Assembly (NCBI GenBank): GCA_016714005.1
Contig: JADJOA010000007.1
Span: forward strand, 62,001 to 126,000
Length of the DNA stretch: 64,000 nt
Reading direction: 5' to 3'
DNA from: Bacteroidota bacterium
Lineage (GTDB): Bacteria > Bacteroidota > Bacteroidia > AKYH767-A > OLB10
Shown: positions 50,559 through 61,978 of the stretch, one piece after another
Numbering within the stretch: the stretch's first letter is position 1
Layout of the letters: each line of letters starts with the position of its first letter
Position numbers and translations under genes: made by a program
The notes under the pieces: model-generated
What the model saw: the letters and a program-made list of their open reading frames with translations, nothing else
Databases searched by the model: none
Told to the model about the DNA's origin: nothing

Positions 50559-53500
50559 TTGTTGATGAAATTACTGAAGCAAATACCCTATTATTTAAAG
50601 CTGCTTTTTGTGCTGCTGCAAGTTGCATTCATAATTGTATTGCAACAAAATGCACATGCACAAACACCATCTGCCGCATTCACTGCCAATGTACAGGCTG
50701 GTTGTGTGCCATTAACCGTTCAGTTCAACAACCAGTCCACGGGCGCTGCTTCTTATGTTTGGGATTTCGGAAACGGAAACACCTCAACTGTTACCAATCC
50801 TGTTATTGTCTTTAACAATGCAGGCAGCTTTAACGTAAAATTAGTGGTTATTAGCAATTCAGGATTGAAAGATTCCTTGCAAAAAAATTCTTTCATCACC
50901 TCCGTTTCCAAACCTGTTGTTTCATTTACTGCCTCAAATACATCAGCATGTCCGGGCAGCACTATTTCATTCACCAATACAAGCACAGGATACGATAGCT
51001 GCGTATGGGACTTTGGCGATGGCATAACATCTAAGCAAGTTAATCCCGTTCATAACTACACCCTGTCAGGAAATTTCTCAGTAACACTTATTTGCTACAA
51101 CACCTCTTATGGTTGCTCAACTACACTTACCAAACAAAATTATATAACCATTAACCCAAAACCTGTTTCAGCATTCTATGCAGATACAACTACCTCATGC
51201 TTTGTAACCACCCCTTTTACTTTTCATGCTTCATCACAAAACAACTCTTCCTATCTCTGGCATTTTGGTAATGGAAGCACCGGTACAGGTGCCAATGCAA
51301 GCCATGTTTATTCAGCAAGCGGAAATTATTCAGTTACGTTAGTTGCAACAACCACTAATGGCTGTGCCGATACCGTTGTAAAAAATAATTACATACATAT
51401 TTTACCAAACCCGGTGCCGCAGCCTGTTGCAAATGTTTCAACCGGTTGTGCACCGCTAAGTGTTATGTTTAATGCACCCACCAATGGTGCTTCTGCTTCT
51501 TTATGGAACTTTGGCGACAATACCATCGGCACAAATCCTTACATGGCGCATACCTATGGTTCATCCGGAAGTTTTACCGCTCAGCTTACATTTACTTATC
51601 CAAACGGTTGCTCTAATACATCTCTGCCTCTTTCAATTAATGTTGATGCTACACCCAATGCACAGTTTACAGTTGGCAACGTAATAGGTTGCGCTCCGCT
51701 CACAGTTTCTCCTGTTGCACCTGTCAATAGCAATACGAGTTATGTATGGGATTTTGGCAATGGCGATACATCTATTCAAACCAATCCCGTATATACTTAC
51801 ACCACAGCCGGAAACTATCTTCTGTCATTAACTGCTACATCCGCCAATGGATGTTCTGCTCAATATACCCACACCACCACTGTACAGGTTAAGGGACCCG
51901 TTGCTGCATTCACTCCTAATAAATACACAGGCTGCGATCCGTTAATAGTTTCATTTGATAACAACACCACAAACGGCATTTCTTATATATGGGATTTTGG
52001 CGATGGCATCACTTCCACAGACGTAAATCCTGTTCATCAGTTTACTGGTGCCGGAAGTTATTTTGTAAAATTAATTGCTACCGATATTAATGGTTGTAAG
52101 GATACAGTTGTTGATACCACTCCATTTCAGGTAAGCAGTAGCGTAACAGCATTTAATCCGCCACAACCTGTAACAGGCTGTGCTCCATTTACCGTAAACT
52201 TTGCCGATTCATCAGGCGCTGTTTCATGGCTATGGAATTTTGGCGATGGTGCTACATCAACACTTGCCAATCCATCGCATACTTACACCGAACCGGGCAC
52301 ATACACCGTTTCACTTACCACCCAAAGCAATGGTGTAGGATGCTCACAAAATATTTCAAACTTCAGTACATATCATATTGGCGGTGGTCATTCAGTATTT
52401 TCTCATACCCAAACCATTTGTCCTCCATACATAGGTACGTTTACCGATAGTACTGTGGGTGCAGTTGCCTGGCTCTGGAATTTTGGTGATGGTTCATTAT
52501 CTACACAACAACATCCCGTGCATGTTTACAATAATGGCGGGCATTATAATGTTACGCTTACAACCACCTTTGCCGATGGTTGCCAAAGCAGCGTTACCCA
52601 TAACTATGCAATGAATTTTGATATGCTTTCGGCAAATGTTATTGCAGTTTGTACTGATAGCCTTCCCCCGTTTAATGTTCAATTTAATGCAAACACATCG
52701 GGCGCAACGGCATGGGCATGGAGTTTTGGCGATGGCGATAGTGCCTATGTGGAGAACCCTCAGCATACATTCACAGGTATAGGTCCATACACTGTTACAC
52801 TCACATTAAGTAATGATTCATGCAGCTACACCTACACATGGCCTCCTTTATCATTGGGTATGGGTACGCTTCCGCTCGATACCACTGCTAATGATGGCGG
52901 CACACAAACCACACACACCGGTTGCCCGCCATACACCATGTTTTTTAATAACCCCGTTTTTGGTGCTGTAAGCTCTCTATGGTTTTTTGGAGATAGTACT
53001 TCCTCAATAGACGAAAACCCTGTGCACACTTATTATTTACCCGGCACGTATGATGTAACTTTAATTACTACAAAAGCAAATGGGGGAGTGGACACGCTAT
53101 TTATTCCTGCAGCCGTTACGGTTCCGGGTCCCGTTGCCGATTTTACTTCAACAACACAACTGAATTGTACAGGCTCTACTGCAACACTAACAAACACCTC
53201 TTCAAATGCTGCCACATTTTTATGGGATTTTGGCGATGGCACTACTTCAACACTTGCAAATCCTGTGCATCAATACAACTCATCAGGAGCTAACTATGCC
53301 ATTACACTTTTAGCAACAGATACAAATGGCTGCACAAGCTTACGCACCCGAACTTTTTATGCTTCGCCCGATAATGTGGTTAATTTATCGGCTACGAAAG
53401 CATGCGCAGGTGATACCGTTTTCTTTAGTACCTATGCAAATAATTTTACCTCCTATACATGGAACTTTGGTGATGGCAATACTTCTTCACAGCAAAACAC

Positions 53501-56351
53501 CTATCACGTTTATACCACTGGTGGCGCTTATAATATTACACTCAATGTTACAGATTTAACCGGATGCATCAGACAATTTACTTACAACAATCCATTTCAA
53601 ATAGATCAACCCATTGCTTCATTTACTGCCGATACTCCGTTCTCTAATTGTGGCTGGGTGCGCATTCAATTCAACAACCAAAGCACTGGTGCCGATTTAT
53701 ATCAATGGAATTTTGGAAACGGTACCACTTCACAAGCAGTAAACCCTTTAAAGTATTGGTACTACAATCAGCAAACCGGGTATTTTGATGTTACCTTAAC
53801 TGCTACTAAAAATGGATGCACAAGCACACACACTTTACCACAGGCAGTTTATGTTCCCGATTTAAGAGTAGGGTTTACTTCTATCCAATTACCGGGTTGC
53901 ATGCCCATTACGGTAAATTTTGCCGATACGAGCAATGATGTTGTTTCATGGACATGGGCTTTTGGAGATGGTGCAACAAGTACTCAAAGAAACCCATCCC
54001 ACACCTTTACAACGGAACCACAATACGATGTGGTATTAACAGCACGCGATACAAACGGATGTGTAATGTCCATTGTTAAACCTGTTCTTGAAATAATGAA
54101 AACGGGTTTTTCGCTGAGTGATACTGCGGGTTGCAACCCTTTTACTATAAGTATATCCGATACAAGCCAGTATGTACAAAGTTATTCATGGAGTTTTGGC
54201 GATGGAAATGTTGATACAACAAATAATCCTACTCATACTTACAATCAAAACGGAGTGTTTGATTTAACGCTTACGGCAATTAGTAATTACGGATGCACAC
54301 AAACTATTACACTTGATTCTGCAATACTGGTATCAAGCCCTATTGCCGATTTTTCAATTCAAAATACAATAGGGTGTGCACCATTGTATTCTACTTTCAA
54401 TAATCTGTCAGCAGATGGAGTAAGTTATCAATGGGATTTTGGTGATGGGGCAACATCTTCCGATGCCAATCCTGATCATATTTATACTTCTCCGGGAAAT
54501 TATACAGTTACTTTAACCACAACCGGGCAAGGTAATTGTTCTCAGACAAAAACCCTTCAGCAAGCTATTACTGTTTTAGGTCCGGTTGCTGATTTTACTG
54601 TTGCTGCTACAAATGGTTGCGCACCTTTTACGATTCAAATTACAAACAATAGCAGCAATGTCGTTTCTTTAACTTGGAATTTTGGAGATGGTGATAGTTC
54701 TGCATCTGTTAATCCCCAGCATACTTACACAAATTCAGGCAACTATCAACTTGTGTTATCTGTTGAAGATAGTATTGGCTGCAAAGCAACCCACGTATAT
54801 CCATCTGTAATAAATATTGCCGCTACACCTGTTGCTGATTTTGCCGTAAGCGATACAGTAATTTGTGTGCAATCCCAAGTAAGTTTTACAAATAACTCTA
54901 CCGTAGGAAACACCTATACATGGGATTTTGGCGATGGAAACATGTCTGCAGCTTTCAGTACTACCCATCAATATAACCAACCAGGAGTTTATTCTGTTAA
55001 ACTTGTTGCAGGCAATGGTGCATGTGCCGATACAATTATCAGGCAGCAACTCATTAAAGTTGTTCCTTATCCTGTTGCTAATTTTAGTTCAAGCAATCAA
55101 TCAGGATGTGTGCCGTTGGCAGTGTCGTTTATAAACCTATCGCAGAATTTACAGAACCCAACTTATCAATGGAGTTTTGGAAACGGTATAGCTAATACAA
55201 CTGCAAACCCCATGCAGTTCTATAGTTTGACGGGTTTATATACTGTTTCGCTCAAAGTAATTAACGAAGGTATTTGTGCCGATAGCATTTCAAAACCAAA
55301 TTACATTGATGCTGTAACAAGTGCTCCGCCTGCAGTAGTTCCTATTTTAAGTGTGAGTGTAAAAGATGATAACAACATTGATATAGTTTGGCAGAATTCT
55401 TCTGCAACAAATTTAAGCAGGTACGAACTTTACAGGAGAGATTTTAATACAGGTCAGTTCAACTTAATTTATTTAGATATCAATCCTAAAAACACAAGTT
55501 GGAATGTTTCTTCTTCTTATCAGGATAGTTCTGTAAATGCAAATCTTTATAGCTACTCCTATAAAATACAAACCATAAATATGTGTAACAACAAAATAAC
55601 ACTGGATAGCTCTGTTGTACACACATCTATTTTACTTCACGCCACCGCCCAGCAGGATGCCGTTGCTCTTAACTGGAATTATTACGAAGGCTGCGAAGTT
55701 GGGGGCTATGAAATTATGCGTAGTGATAACGGTGGTAATTTTAATTCTATTGTTACTGTAGATGCAAGCACTAATTCCATAATTGATTCGGGTGCTTTTT
55801 GCCCCTTCGGTTATTCATACCGCATTATTGCTTTTGATTTGTGCGGCAATCCTTACGAGAGTATGAGCAACATTGCAGAAGCAATCCCTTCAAGTACAAT
55901 TTCGCAACAAAAAGTTGAGCTAAGCAGAACTACTGTAGTTGACAACAATCATTTGCTGACCGAATGGCTGCCACCTTTAATTTCTCCGGATAAGGTTGTG
56001 CGTTATATTGTTTACCGCTCATCAGATACGCTTCAAATGCAAATGATAGGTATGGTATCTCCACCTGAAACATCTTACAGCGATTTAGATGTAAACGTTC
56101 AGCAGCAATCATACATTTATAAAATAGAGATCGAAAATGTTTGCCAGGTTCAAACGTTACCTGGTAATATTGCTAAATCTGTACTGCTTGATTCCGAAAT
56201 GGATCAGAACAACCGCTCACTTCTGCACTGGAATAAGTATGACGGGTGGGACACCGGGGTGGAAAAGTATGAGATTCAGAAGCAGGATGAAAATGGTAAC
56301 TGGCAAACCATCAAAACTGTTGACGGTAACACAACAACTATTGAAGATTAA
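50559..56351 (+). CDS. Giant PKD-repeat surface protein, apparently truncated at the C-terminus
   Basis: 1930 residues, one unbroken frame. Signal peptide (LKLLFVLLQVAFIIVLQQNA), then 19 PKD domains recognisable by their W-x-F-G-[DN] core (for example SYVWDFGNGNTS, SWLWNFGDGATS, SYSWSFGDGNVD), most with a Cys near the start (AGCVPLTVQF). The last ~330 residues are fibronectin-III-like (NIDIVWQNSSATNLSRYELY; EYEIQKQDENGNW type). It ends mid-domain at NTTTIED with no T9SS or gliding-type C-terminal domain, one base before the rsmD stop. Likely a secreted adhesin or gliding-associated filament in its full form. Confidence 0.85.
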   Translation: MLMKLLKQIPYYLKLLFVLLQVAFIIVLQQNAHAQTPSAAFTANVQAGCVPLTVQFNNQSTGAASYVWDFGNGNTSTVTNPVIVFNNAGSFNVKLVVISNSGLKDSLQKNSFITSVSKPVVSFTASNTSACPGSTISFTNTSTGYDSCVWDFGDGITSKQVNPVHNYTLSGNFSVTLICYNTSYGCSTTLTKQNYITINPKPVSAFYADTTTSCFVTTPFTFHASSQNNSSYLWHFGNGSTGTGANASHVYSASGNYSVTLVATTTNGCADTVVKNNYIHILPNPVPQPVANVSTGCAPLSVMFNAPTNGASASLWNFGDNTIGTNPYMAHTYGSSGSFTAQLTFTYPNGCSNTSLPLSINVDATPNAQFTVGNVIGCAPLTVSPVAPVNSNTSYVWDFGNGDTSIQTNPVYTYTTAGNYLLSLTATSANGCSAQYTHTTTVQVKGPVAAFTPNKYTGCDPLIVSFDNNTTNGISYIWDFGDGITSTDVNPVHQFTGAGSYFVKLIATDINGCKDTVVDTTPFQVSSSVTAFNPPQPVTGCAPFTVNFADSSGAVSWLWNFGDGATSTLANPSHTYTEPGTYTVSLTTQSNGVGCSQNISNFSTYHIGGGHSVFSHTQTICPPYIGTFTDSTVGAVAWLWNFGDGSLSTQQHPVHVYNNGGHYNVTLTTTFADGCQSSVTHNYAMNFDMLSANVIAVCTDSLPPFNVQFNANTSGATAWAWSFGDGDSAYVENPQHTFTGIGPYTVTLTLSNDSCSYTYTWPPLSLGMGTLPLDTTANDGGTQTTHTGCPPYTMFFNNPVFGAVSSLWFFGDSTSSIDENPVHTYYLPGTYDVTLITTKANGGVDTLFIPAAVTVPGPVADFTSTTQLNCTGSTATLTNTSSNAATFLWDFGDGTTSTLANPVHQYNSSGANYAITLLATDTNGCTSLRTRTFYASPDNVVNLSATKACAGDTVFFSTYANNFTSYTWNFGDGNTSSQQNTYHVYTTGGAYNITLNVTDLTGCIRQFTYNNPFQIDQPIASFTADTPFSNCGWVRIQFNNQSTGADLYQWNFGNGTTSQAVNPLKYWYYNQQTGYFDVTLTATKNGCTSTHTLPQAVYVPDLRVGFTSIQLPGCMPITVNFADTSNDVVSWTWAFGDGATSTQRNPSHTFTTEPQYDVVLTARDTNGCVMSIVKPVLEIMKTGFSLSDTAGCNPFTISISDTSQYVQSYSWSFGDGNVDTTNNPTHTYNQNGVFDLTLTAISNYGCTQTITLDSAILVSSPIADFSIQNTIGCAPLYSTFNNLSADGVSYQWDFGDGATSSDANPDHIYTSPGNYTVTLTTTGQGNCSQTKTLQQAITVLGPVADFTVAATNGCAPFTIQITNNSSNVVSLTWNFGDGDSSASVNPQHTYTNSGNYQLVLSVEDSIGCKATHVYPSVINIAATPVADFAVSDTVICVQSQVSFTNNSTVGNTYTWDFGDGNMSAAFSTTHQYNQPGVYSVKLVAGNGACADTIIRQQLIKVVPYPVANFSSSNQSGCVPLAVSFINLSQNLQNPTYQWSFGNGIANTTANPMQFYSLTGLYTVSLKVINEGICADSISKPNYIDAVTSAPPAVVPILSVSVKDDNNIDIVWQNSSATNLSRYELYRRDFNTGQFNLIYLDINPKNTSWNVSSSYQDSSVNANLYSYSYKIQTINMCNNKITLDSSVVHTSILLHATAQQDAVALNWNYYEGCEVGGYEIMRSDNGGNFNSIVTVDASTNSIIDSGAFCPFGYSYRIIAFDLCGNPYESMSNIAEAIPSSTISQQKVELSRTTVVDNNHLLTEWLPPLISPDKVVRYIVYRSSDTLQMQMIGMVSPPETSYSDLDVNVQQQSYIYKIEIENVCQVQTLPGNIAKSVLLDSEMDQNNRSLLHWNKYDGWDTGVEKYEIQKQDENGNWQTIKTVDGNTTTIED

Positions 56352-56352
56352 A

Positions 56353-56886
56353 TCAGTTCTTGAAAAAACTGAAATGTACGGCACCGTATCTTCTTTCCTC
56401 AATAATAAATTTGTTTTGAGAAAAGTTGATATTACCACCATGTTCTAAAACCAATAAACCGTTTTTATTCAATATCCCCTTTTCAAATATGGTGTCAACA
56501 AGTTCTGTGTAATGCTGAAAATTAAAGGGAGGATCAGCGAATATTAAATCGTAAGTTTTATTCGTTTCTGATAGAAATGAAAATACATCCTGCTTAATAA
56601 CTAATGCTTCATTAGCATGTAATAACTCAAATGTTTGAGTGATGAATTTAGTACAGGCTTGCGATTGATCAACACAGGTAATTCTCTCAGCACCTCTTGA
56701 AATAAATTCGTAGCTGATATTACCTGTTCCTGCAAAAAGGTCTAATGCGGCTACTTCTTTAAAATTAATTCTGTTGTTGAGGATGTTGAATAATCCTGTC
56801 TTTGCAAAATCTGTTGTAGGTCGTACTGGAAGGTTAGCTGGTGCTGTAATGTTTTTTCGTGCGAAGCGCCCGCTTATAATGCGCAT
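56353..56886 (-). CDS. rsmD: 16S rRNA (guanine966-N2)-methyltransferase
   Basis: 177 residues, the usual length. MRIISGRFARKNITAPANLP, VRPTTDFAKTGLFNIL, the SAM-binding LDLFAGTGNISYEFISRGAE, and the catalytic motif LIFADPPFNFQHY. It methylates G966 of 16S rRNA. It overlaps the DUF3822 gene by 13 bases in the same direction, the usual Bacteroidetes pair. It converges with the PKD gene, with one base between the stops. Confidence 0.93.
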   Translation of the reverse strand: MRIISGRFARKNITAPANLPVRPTTDFAKTGLFNILNNRINFKEVAALDLFAGTGNISYEFISRGAERITCVDQSQACTKFITQTFELLHANEALVIKQDVFSFLSETNKTYDLIFADPPFNFQHYTELVDTIFEKGILNKNGLLVLEHGGNINFSQNKFIIEERRYGAVHFSFFKN

Positions 56887-57753
56887 AGGTATTGGTTGTA
56901 AAGCCGGTAATGATAATGTGATGGGACTTCATTAAATCGGTAACTATACTCGCAAAAATCGGGACGCTGCGTAAACCGAATATTTCTGATATATTTTTGG
57001 GCAAGCAGGTACAACGCAGAATTTTTTTCGATCATACCAGAAAAATAAAATACAGCACTTTCGGGGTTTAATTGCATTTGCTCGCAAGCAAAAAGGATGT
57101 AGTACATAAAATCTTCTGTGCTTTGGTACGTAAAACTGTTATAATAAATCAGCTTTTTTCCTTCCGTAATTATGAGGTCAAATAAGGTGTGAGAAACATT
57201 AACGGTTATCAATGTTTCACTATTGTTTTTTGTGTTGCAAAATAATCCCTTCAATTAGGCTGTTGGTAGCATTATGATGCACGGTGTTTGAGAAAAAACC
57301 ATTTAAAAAGTCAGCAGTTCTTTTGTCAACATTGTAAAGAAGCTGCGCATCAATCTGCCTTACTTTATCATTGTAGGCAATTTCATTTTCGTAGGTGTTG
57401 AAATTAAAGCTTAAAAGGTTTTTCTTTTCTGCATCGTTATAAAATGCATTTGGAATAAGGGTGTTTTTAGATGATGAGTAGGAAATAAAAACTTTTCTAA
57501 AAGATTTTTTATAGGTGCTAAGTAACTCATCATTTAAAATTACCGACATAACTTTCTCTGCTATGTCATCAGATTTAAGTGAAAGAAGGTTGTAATCGTG
57601 CAATGCAACAAATTTTGTTCTGTCATTATCTAAAATTGCAAACTGAATTGTGTCATTACCTGTCAAAAGATACAGGTCGTATTCATTAGTCACATTTAAC
57701 GACTCGTCTTCAACTGAAATCCAGGGAGCTAGCGCTTTTTCCGTATTAATCAT
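56874..57753 (-). CDS. DUF3822 family protein (frameshifted)
   Basis: Two frames (57220-57753 and 56874-57254) join near 57240 (NSLIEGIILQ + CNTKNNSETLITVNVSHTL), giving ~290 residues. It contains YDLYLLTGNDTIQFAILDND, KVFISYSSSKNTLIPNAFYN, KLIYYNSFTYQSTEDFMYYI and FACEQMQLNPESAVFYFSGM, the pattern of DUF3822 (actin/FtsA-like fold by family knowledge), nearly always next to rsmD in Bacteroidetes. Function unknown. Confidence 0.8.
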
Positions 57754-57791
57754 AAAGCAAAGAAAATAATTTTTATCAGAATAAAGCCAAC

Positions 57792-57824
57792 AAAAAAAGG
57801 TGTGAATTTTCTCACACCTTTTTT
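57792..57824. terminator. Bidirectional rho-independent terminator
   Basis: AAAAAAAGGTGTGA and TCACACCTTTTTT form a long perfect stem around a six-base loop. It lies just after the stop of the minus-strand gene at 57842-58171. Confidence 0.85.
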
Positions 57825-57841
57825 GCTATAGGGATTTTAAA

Positions 57842-58171
57842 TTACTTAGTCGCCTCTTTAATATCTTCTTTATTTTCAGCTTTGGCTTCTCCTTTATCTT
57901 TTTTCATGCAACAACTTTTAGCAGTTGAAGAGCCTTCAGAAGAACATCCTTTAGCTTTTTTTGCAGATGCCTTGCTGTCTTTATTCTTACAGCATTTATC
58001 GCCTTTCTTACATTTATCGCCATCGCAAGGGCTCATTTCATTCGCAGTGTCAGTTGATGTAACAACATCAGCGTTTTCGGCTTTACTGACTTTTAGTTCC
58101 CTGAAGTTTGCATTTGCACTTACAGAAATAAATAAACCGCAAACGAGTAATAACAATAAGTTTCTTTTCAT
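57842..58171 (-). CDS. Small secreted Cys/Lys-rich protein
   Basis: 109 residues from MKRNLLLLLVCGLFISVSAN (signal peptide; an upstream in-frame start would add an unlikely N-terminus). The mature part is very charged, with Cys clusters CDGDKCKKGDKCCKNKD, GCSSEG and SCCMKKDKGE. The Cys spacing suggests metal binding in the periplasm, but no family is recognised. A strong terminator follows, so it is probably monocistronic. Confidence 0.65.
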   Translation of the reverse strand: MKRNLLLLLVCGLFISVSANANFRELKVSKAENADVVTSTDTANEMSPCDGDKCKKGDKCCKNKDSKASAKKAKGCSSEGSSTAKSCCMKKDKGEAKAENKEDIKEATK

Positions 58172-58303
58172 TTGTTTTTTGTTAAATTGTTTATGCAAAT
58201 ATAATCTTGCCACAACTCAAAGCAATAGTGGTTCAGCCCTTTTTCATTTTTGGCTGAGTTTCTGGCTTAAAGTAGTCTGGCATTAATTAGTAAGTTTGTT
58301 GCC

Positions 58304-59532
58304 ATGCCTTTAATTGAAAGTTTAAAAGTTGCGCTAAGTGCAATACGCGGGCAAATGCTGCGCACCATTTTAACCGTATTAATTATTGCTTTTGGCATAA
58401 TGGCATTGGTTGGCATTCTCACAGCCATTGAAGGTATTAAAAGCTCTTTATCAAGCAACTTTACAAGTATGGGCGCCAACTCATTTACAATTCGTAATTC
58501 AGGAATGGGAATTAGGATGGGCAACTCAGGTAAGCGCCCTAAGGCATTTAAGAAAATAGAATTGTATGACGCGCAGGAATTTAAACGTCAGTTTAACTTT
58601 CCTGCTATTGTTTCAATATCAACCTTTGCCGATGGCATAGCCACTGCACGTTATCAATCCGAAAAAACCAACCCCAATATAAACATAATGGGTGTTGACG
58701 AAAACTATATGACCACATCTGCTAACACCATTGAAACCGGTAGAAATTTTTCGGCAACAGAAGTAGAGCAGGCTGATAACGTAGTAATTATTGGAAGCGA
58801 AGTAGCTTCTAAATTGTTTAAAAGGACTTCTGCTATTGATAAAGTCATAAGCATTAACAATGCAAGGTACAGGTAATAGGTGTTTTTAAAGGAAAAAGGT
58901 AGCAGCATGGGTTTTGGCGGGGATAAAATGTGCTTAATTTCATACTTAAATGCGAAGCAATTATATGGAAACAACCGCTCATGGACTTTAAACATAAATG
59001 TGAATAATATTGAACAATTAGAAGAAGGTGTTGCAGAAGCTACAGGAGTGTTTAGGGTAATTAGAGGCGATAGAGTAGGAGAGGAGAATTCGTTTGGAAT
59101 TACAAGAGCGATAGTCTTGCCAATATATTGATGGAGCAACTGCAAATGGTCACTGCTGCGGCAACTATCATTGGCATTATTACTCTGCTTGGAGCAGCAA
59201 TAGGTTTAATGAACATAATGTTGGTAAGTGTAACTGAAAGAACAAGAGAAATTGGTATTAGAAAATCTTTGGGCGCTACGCGCAATGTTATTAAAAAACA
59301 ATTTTTAATTGAAGCGATTGTAATTTGTCAAATAGGTGGTGTGGTTGGAATAATACTTGGAATTTTAATAGGTAATTTACTTGGTTTAGCAATGGGATCT
59401 GGTTTTGTAGTGCCCTGGCTTTGGATATTTATGGGGATATTAATTTGCTTTGCTGTTGGTGTTGTTTCGGGATATTATCCTGCATCCAAAGCTTCAAAGT
59501 TAGACCCAATTGAATCTTTGCGTTACGAATAG
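58304..59532 (+). CDS. ABC transporter permease, MacB/FtsX type (frameshifts)
   Basis: About 409 residues. N-terminal helix (QMLRTILTVLIIAFGIMALV), a periplasmic MacB_PCD domain (FTSMGANSFTIRNSGMGIRM; INIMGVDENYMTTSANTIET; GSEVASKLFKR), then three C-terminal helices with VSVTERTREIGIRKSLGATR and GYYPASKASKLDPIESLRYE, the conserved FtsX signatures. Breaks lie near 58870 (RYRVIGVFKEKG rebuilt) and 59105 (KSDSLANILMEQLQM rebuilt). No ATPase gene is adjacent. It probably acts in lipoprotein, drug or macromolecule export with a LolD/MacB-like partner elsewhere. Confidence 0.82.
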
Positions 59533-59534
59533 GT

Positions 59535-61887
59535 TTAAAACGGGTACCCTATGCCCAGGTTATAAGTAAGGTCTTTGGGTTGCAGGTTTTTAAACAACCA
59601 TCTTTCACCTTCTGGTAACGAAGGGTCTTTTAAAGGTACGCCCACATCAAGCCTGAAAATAAAAAAAGTAAAATCGAAACGAAAACCCAAGCCTGTGCCT
59701 ATTGCCATTTGAGATAAAAATCTGGAAGCATTAAACTCTGCTTCTGGCTGTGAGTTTTCTTTTCTCCGTAACCAGATATTTCCTGCATCAACAAAAAATG
59801 CACCTTCTAAGATTCTGAAAATATCAAACCGATATTCAATATTGGTGTTAATTTTAATATCTCCAATACGCTCTAAATTTAACTGTGCGCTGTATGCCCC
59901 GGGTCCAACGCTTCGTGCTCTAAAGGCACGCAAATCATTAGAACCTCCCGCAAAAAAAGCCTTCTCAAATGGTAAAATTTTTGAATTAAGATATGCAATT
60001 CCTATCCCTCCTGAAATTCTGTAAACAATAGAACTGTGCTGATTGAAAACCTGGTAAAATCTGAAGTCTGCATCGGGTCTTATGTATTGTGCAAAAGGTT
60101 TGTTAAGTACCTGATATCTTCCAAAACCATCTAAATTGGAAGTATCGTTTTGTATTTCTTTAATTAAACGCAAAGAGTTACCTGCTATTTCAAAGTTACC
60201 TCTAAAGAGAAAAAAGTTTTTTTGCCTTCCTAATTCCTGGTTGTTGTAAATAAAAGAAAATTTTCCGTTAGTAACTAAATGATTGTCATAGCTGGAAAGT
60301 AAAACCGGATCATCCAATAAAATTAAGTTTGTTAAAAATTGCTGATCTAATTTTACACTTACAAAATTTAGCTGCAAAGGAGTTACAGTGTACTTGGTAA
60401 ACCTGTTGTAGCTAAATTCAAGCGCGGTAGAAAAATCAAAAATTGAGCGGTTAAACTCCGGACGGTTTTGGGTATTGTAAATACCCGTAAAAATAGTTTT
60501 AACACTTGCATCCTTTTTTCTAAACCAATTTGTAAAAGCATAAGATTTCGGAATTTTTATATTATTTTCTATTCCAAATTCATAAGTATTAAAGATAGAA
60601 CTTGCTGTGTTTTCATCATTTGTAACAAAGTTTTTCTGTTTCTCAAGTGCGCCTCGTAATTTAATTTCATAGTTCTCGCCTCCACAAAAAAGATTTTTGT
60701 TTCTGTAACTCACATAACCTGCTATACCACGGCTTCCACCATTGTTGGTTACTTCAAATTCAAAGTGATAATCCTGCTTAGGAAGTGGGGTAAGATTTAT
60801 GTATGCATTTAATAAAGGAGAATTCATGGAATCATCGTAAGTAGTATTAAAATTAATACTTGTAAACTTATAAAGCCCAAGGGTGTTAATACGTCTGTAG
60901 CTTGCATCTGTTTGTTTTTGGCTGTATAAGTCACCTTTGTTAAAATTTATGTGATCCGTAAGTACCGATGATTTAATGCAATGAACTACCGGATTTTTGA
61001 AGATTATGAATTCGTTAACAGAATCGGTTTCCGTGTTAAAAGTTTTTTTGCCGCAAAGTCAGGTAATTTGTGTTAACATATACATTGTTAACGTAGCGTT
61101 GAACATGATTATATTCGCCAATTAAATTTTTACCAATTGAGTCATATACTGCCATCTTTTCAATATCAAGAACAAGGTTAACATTGGTAGTATCTGATTT
61201 TGTATAGACACGATAATTGATATGCCTTTGGTTGAAAAAATAATAACCATCATTCCTGAGCATGGTAACTATTCTTTCCCTCTCTTTTACAAGATTGTCT
61301 TCGTTGTAAATCTGCCCGACTTTTACAATTGAATTAGCCGAGTCATTTTGAATAATATTCAATACAAGAGAATCCTTTCCCTCTCTTGTGAAATTTCTGA
61401 TATAAAAAGGTTCATTTCCTTTAATGGTATATTTTACAATGGCTTTTTTCTTTTTATAAATGGTTGTGTCTTTAACAACTGCATTGAAATATCCATGATT
61501 TTTCATGTATAGTTTTATTTGTGCAGCTGATTTGGATGTAAGCGTGGTATCTAAAATTACAGGCTCTTCGCCAACAGTATTTTTTAACCAGTTTTTAAAT
61601 TTGGTTGGTTTTCCTTTGTTGCCAATTGTATATACACCTAAATGAAAGCGAAATATTCCGAGTATGCGCCTGTTGGCTTTTTGTTTTATAATAGAATTTA
61701 AACCTTCGTTAACGGTAATTCCCTCGTCTAATTTTACATCACTTTTTAAAACATTGCGGTGCAAGAGGTATTCGCCTTCGGCAAGTTGTTTGTAAGGGCT
61801 GCATGAGGCAAGAAATAGAATTACTGCAGCGGGTGCAAAAAACTTTGCACGAACCCTAAATTTATAGCTCGGTGAATCTTGTTGCAT
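59535..61887 (-). CDS. tamL: BamA-superfamily lipoprotein TamL (frameshifted)
   Basis: About 783 residues. The lipoprotein signal ends LFLASC near residue 29 (CSPYKQLAEGEYLLHRNVLK), followed by POTRA-like domains (FYIRNFTREGKDSLVLNIIQ; ERIVTMLRNDGYYFFNQRHI) and, after an indel near 61045, KSSVLTDHINFNKGDLYSQK, then the beta-barrel (EVTNNGGSRGIAGYVSYRNK; KAFFAGGSNDLRAFRARSVG; GTGLGFRFDFTFFIFRLDVG). A lipidated TamA homologue is characteristic of Bacteroidota (TamL), working with TamB in outer-membrane assembly. Two bases separate its stop from that of the converging permease gene. Confidence 0.85.
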
Positions 61888-61978
61888 ATTGATGCAGTGC
61901 CAAATTTATTATTACTTCAAATACCAAGGTTAAACTTATAGTGATGTTGCTAACCCGCCAATGTTTATTTTTAGCGCG

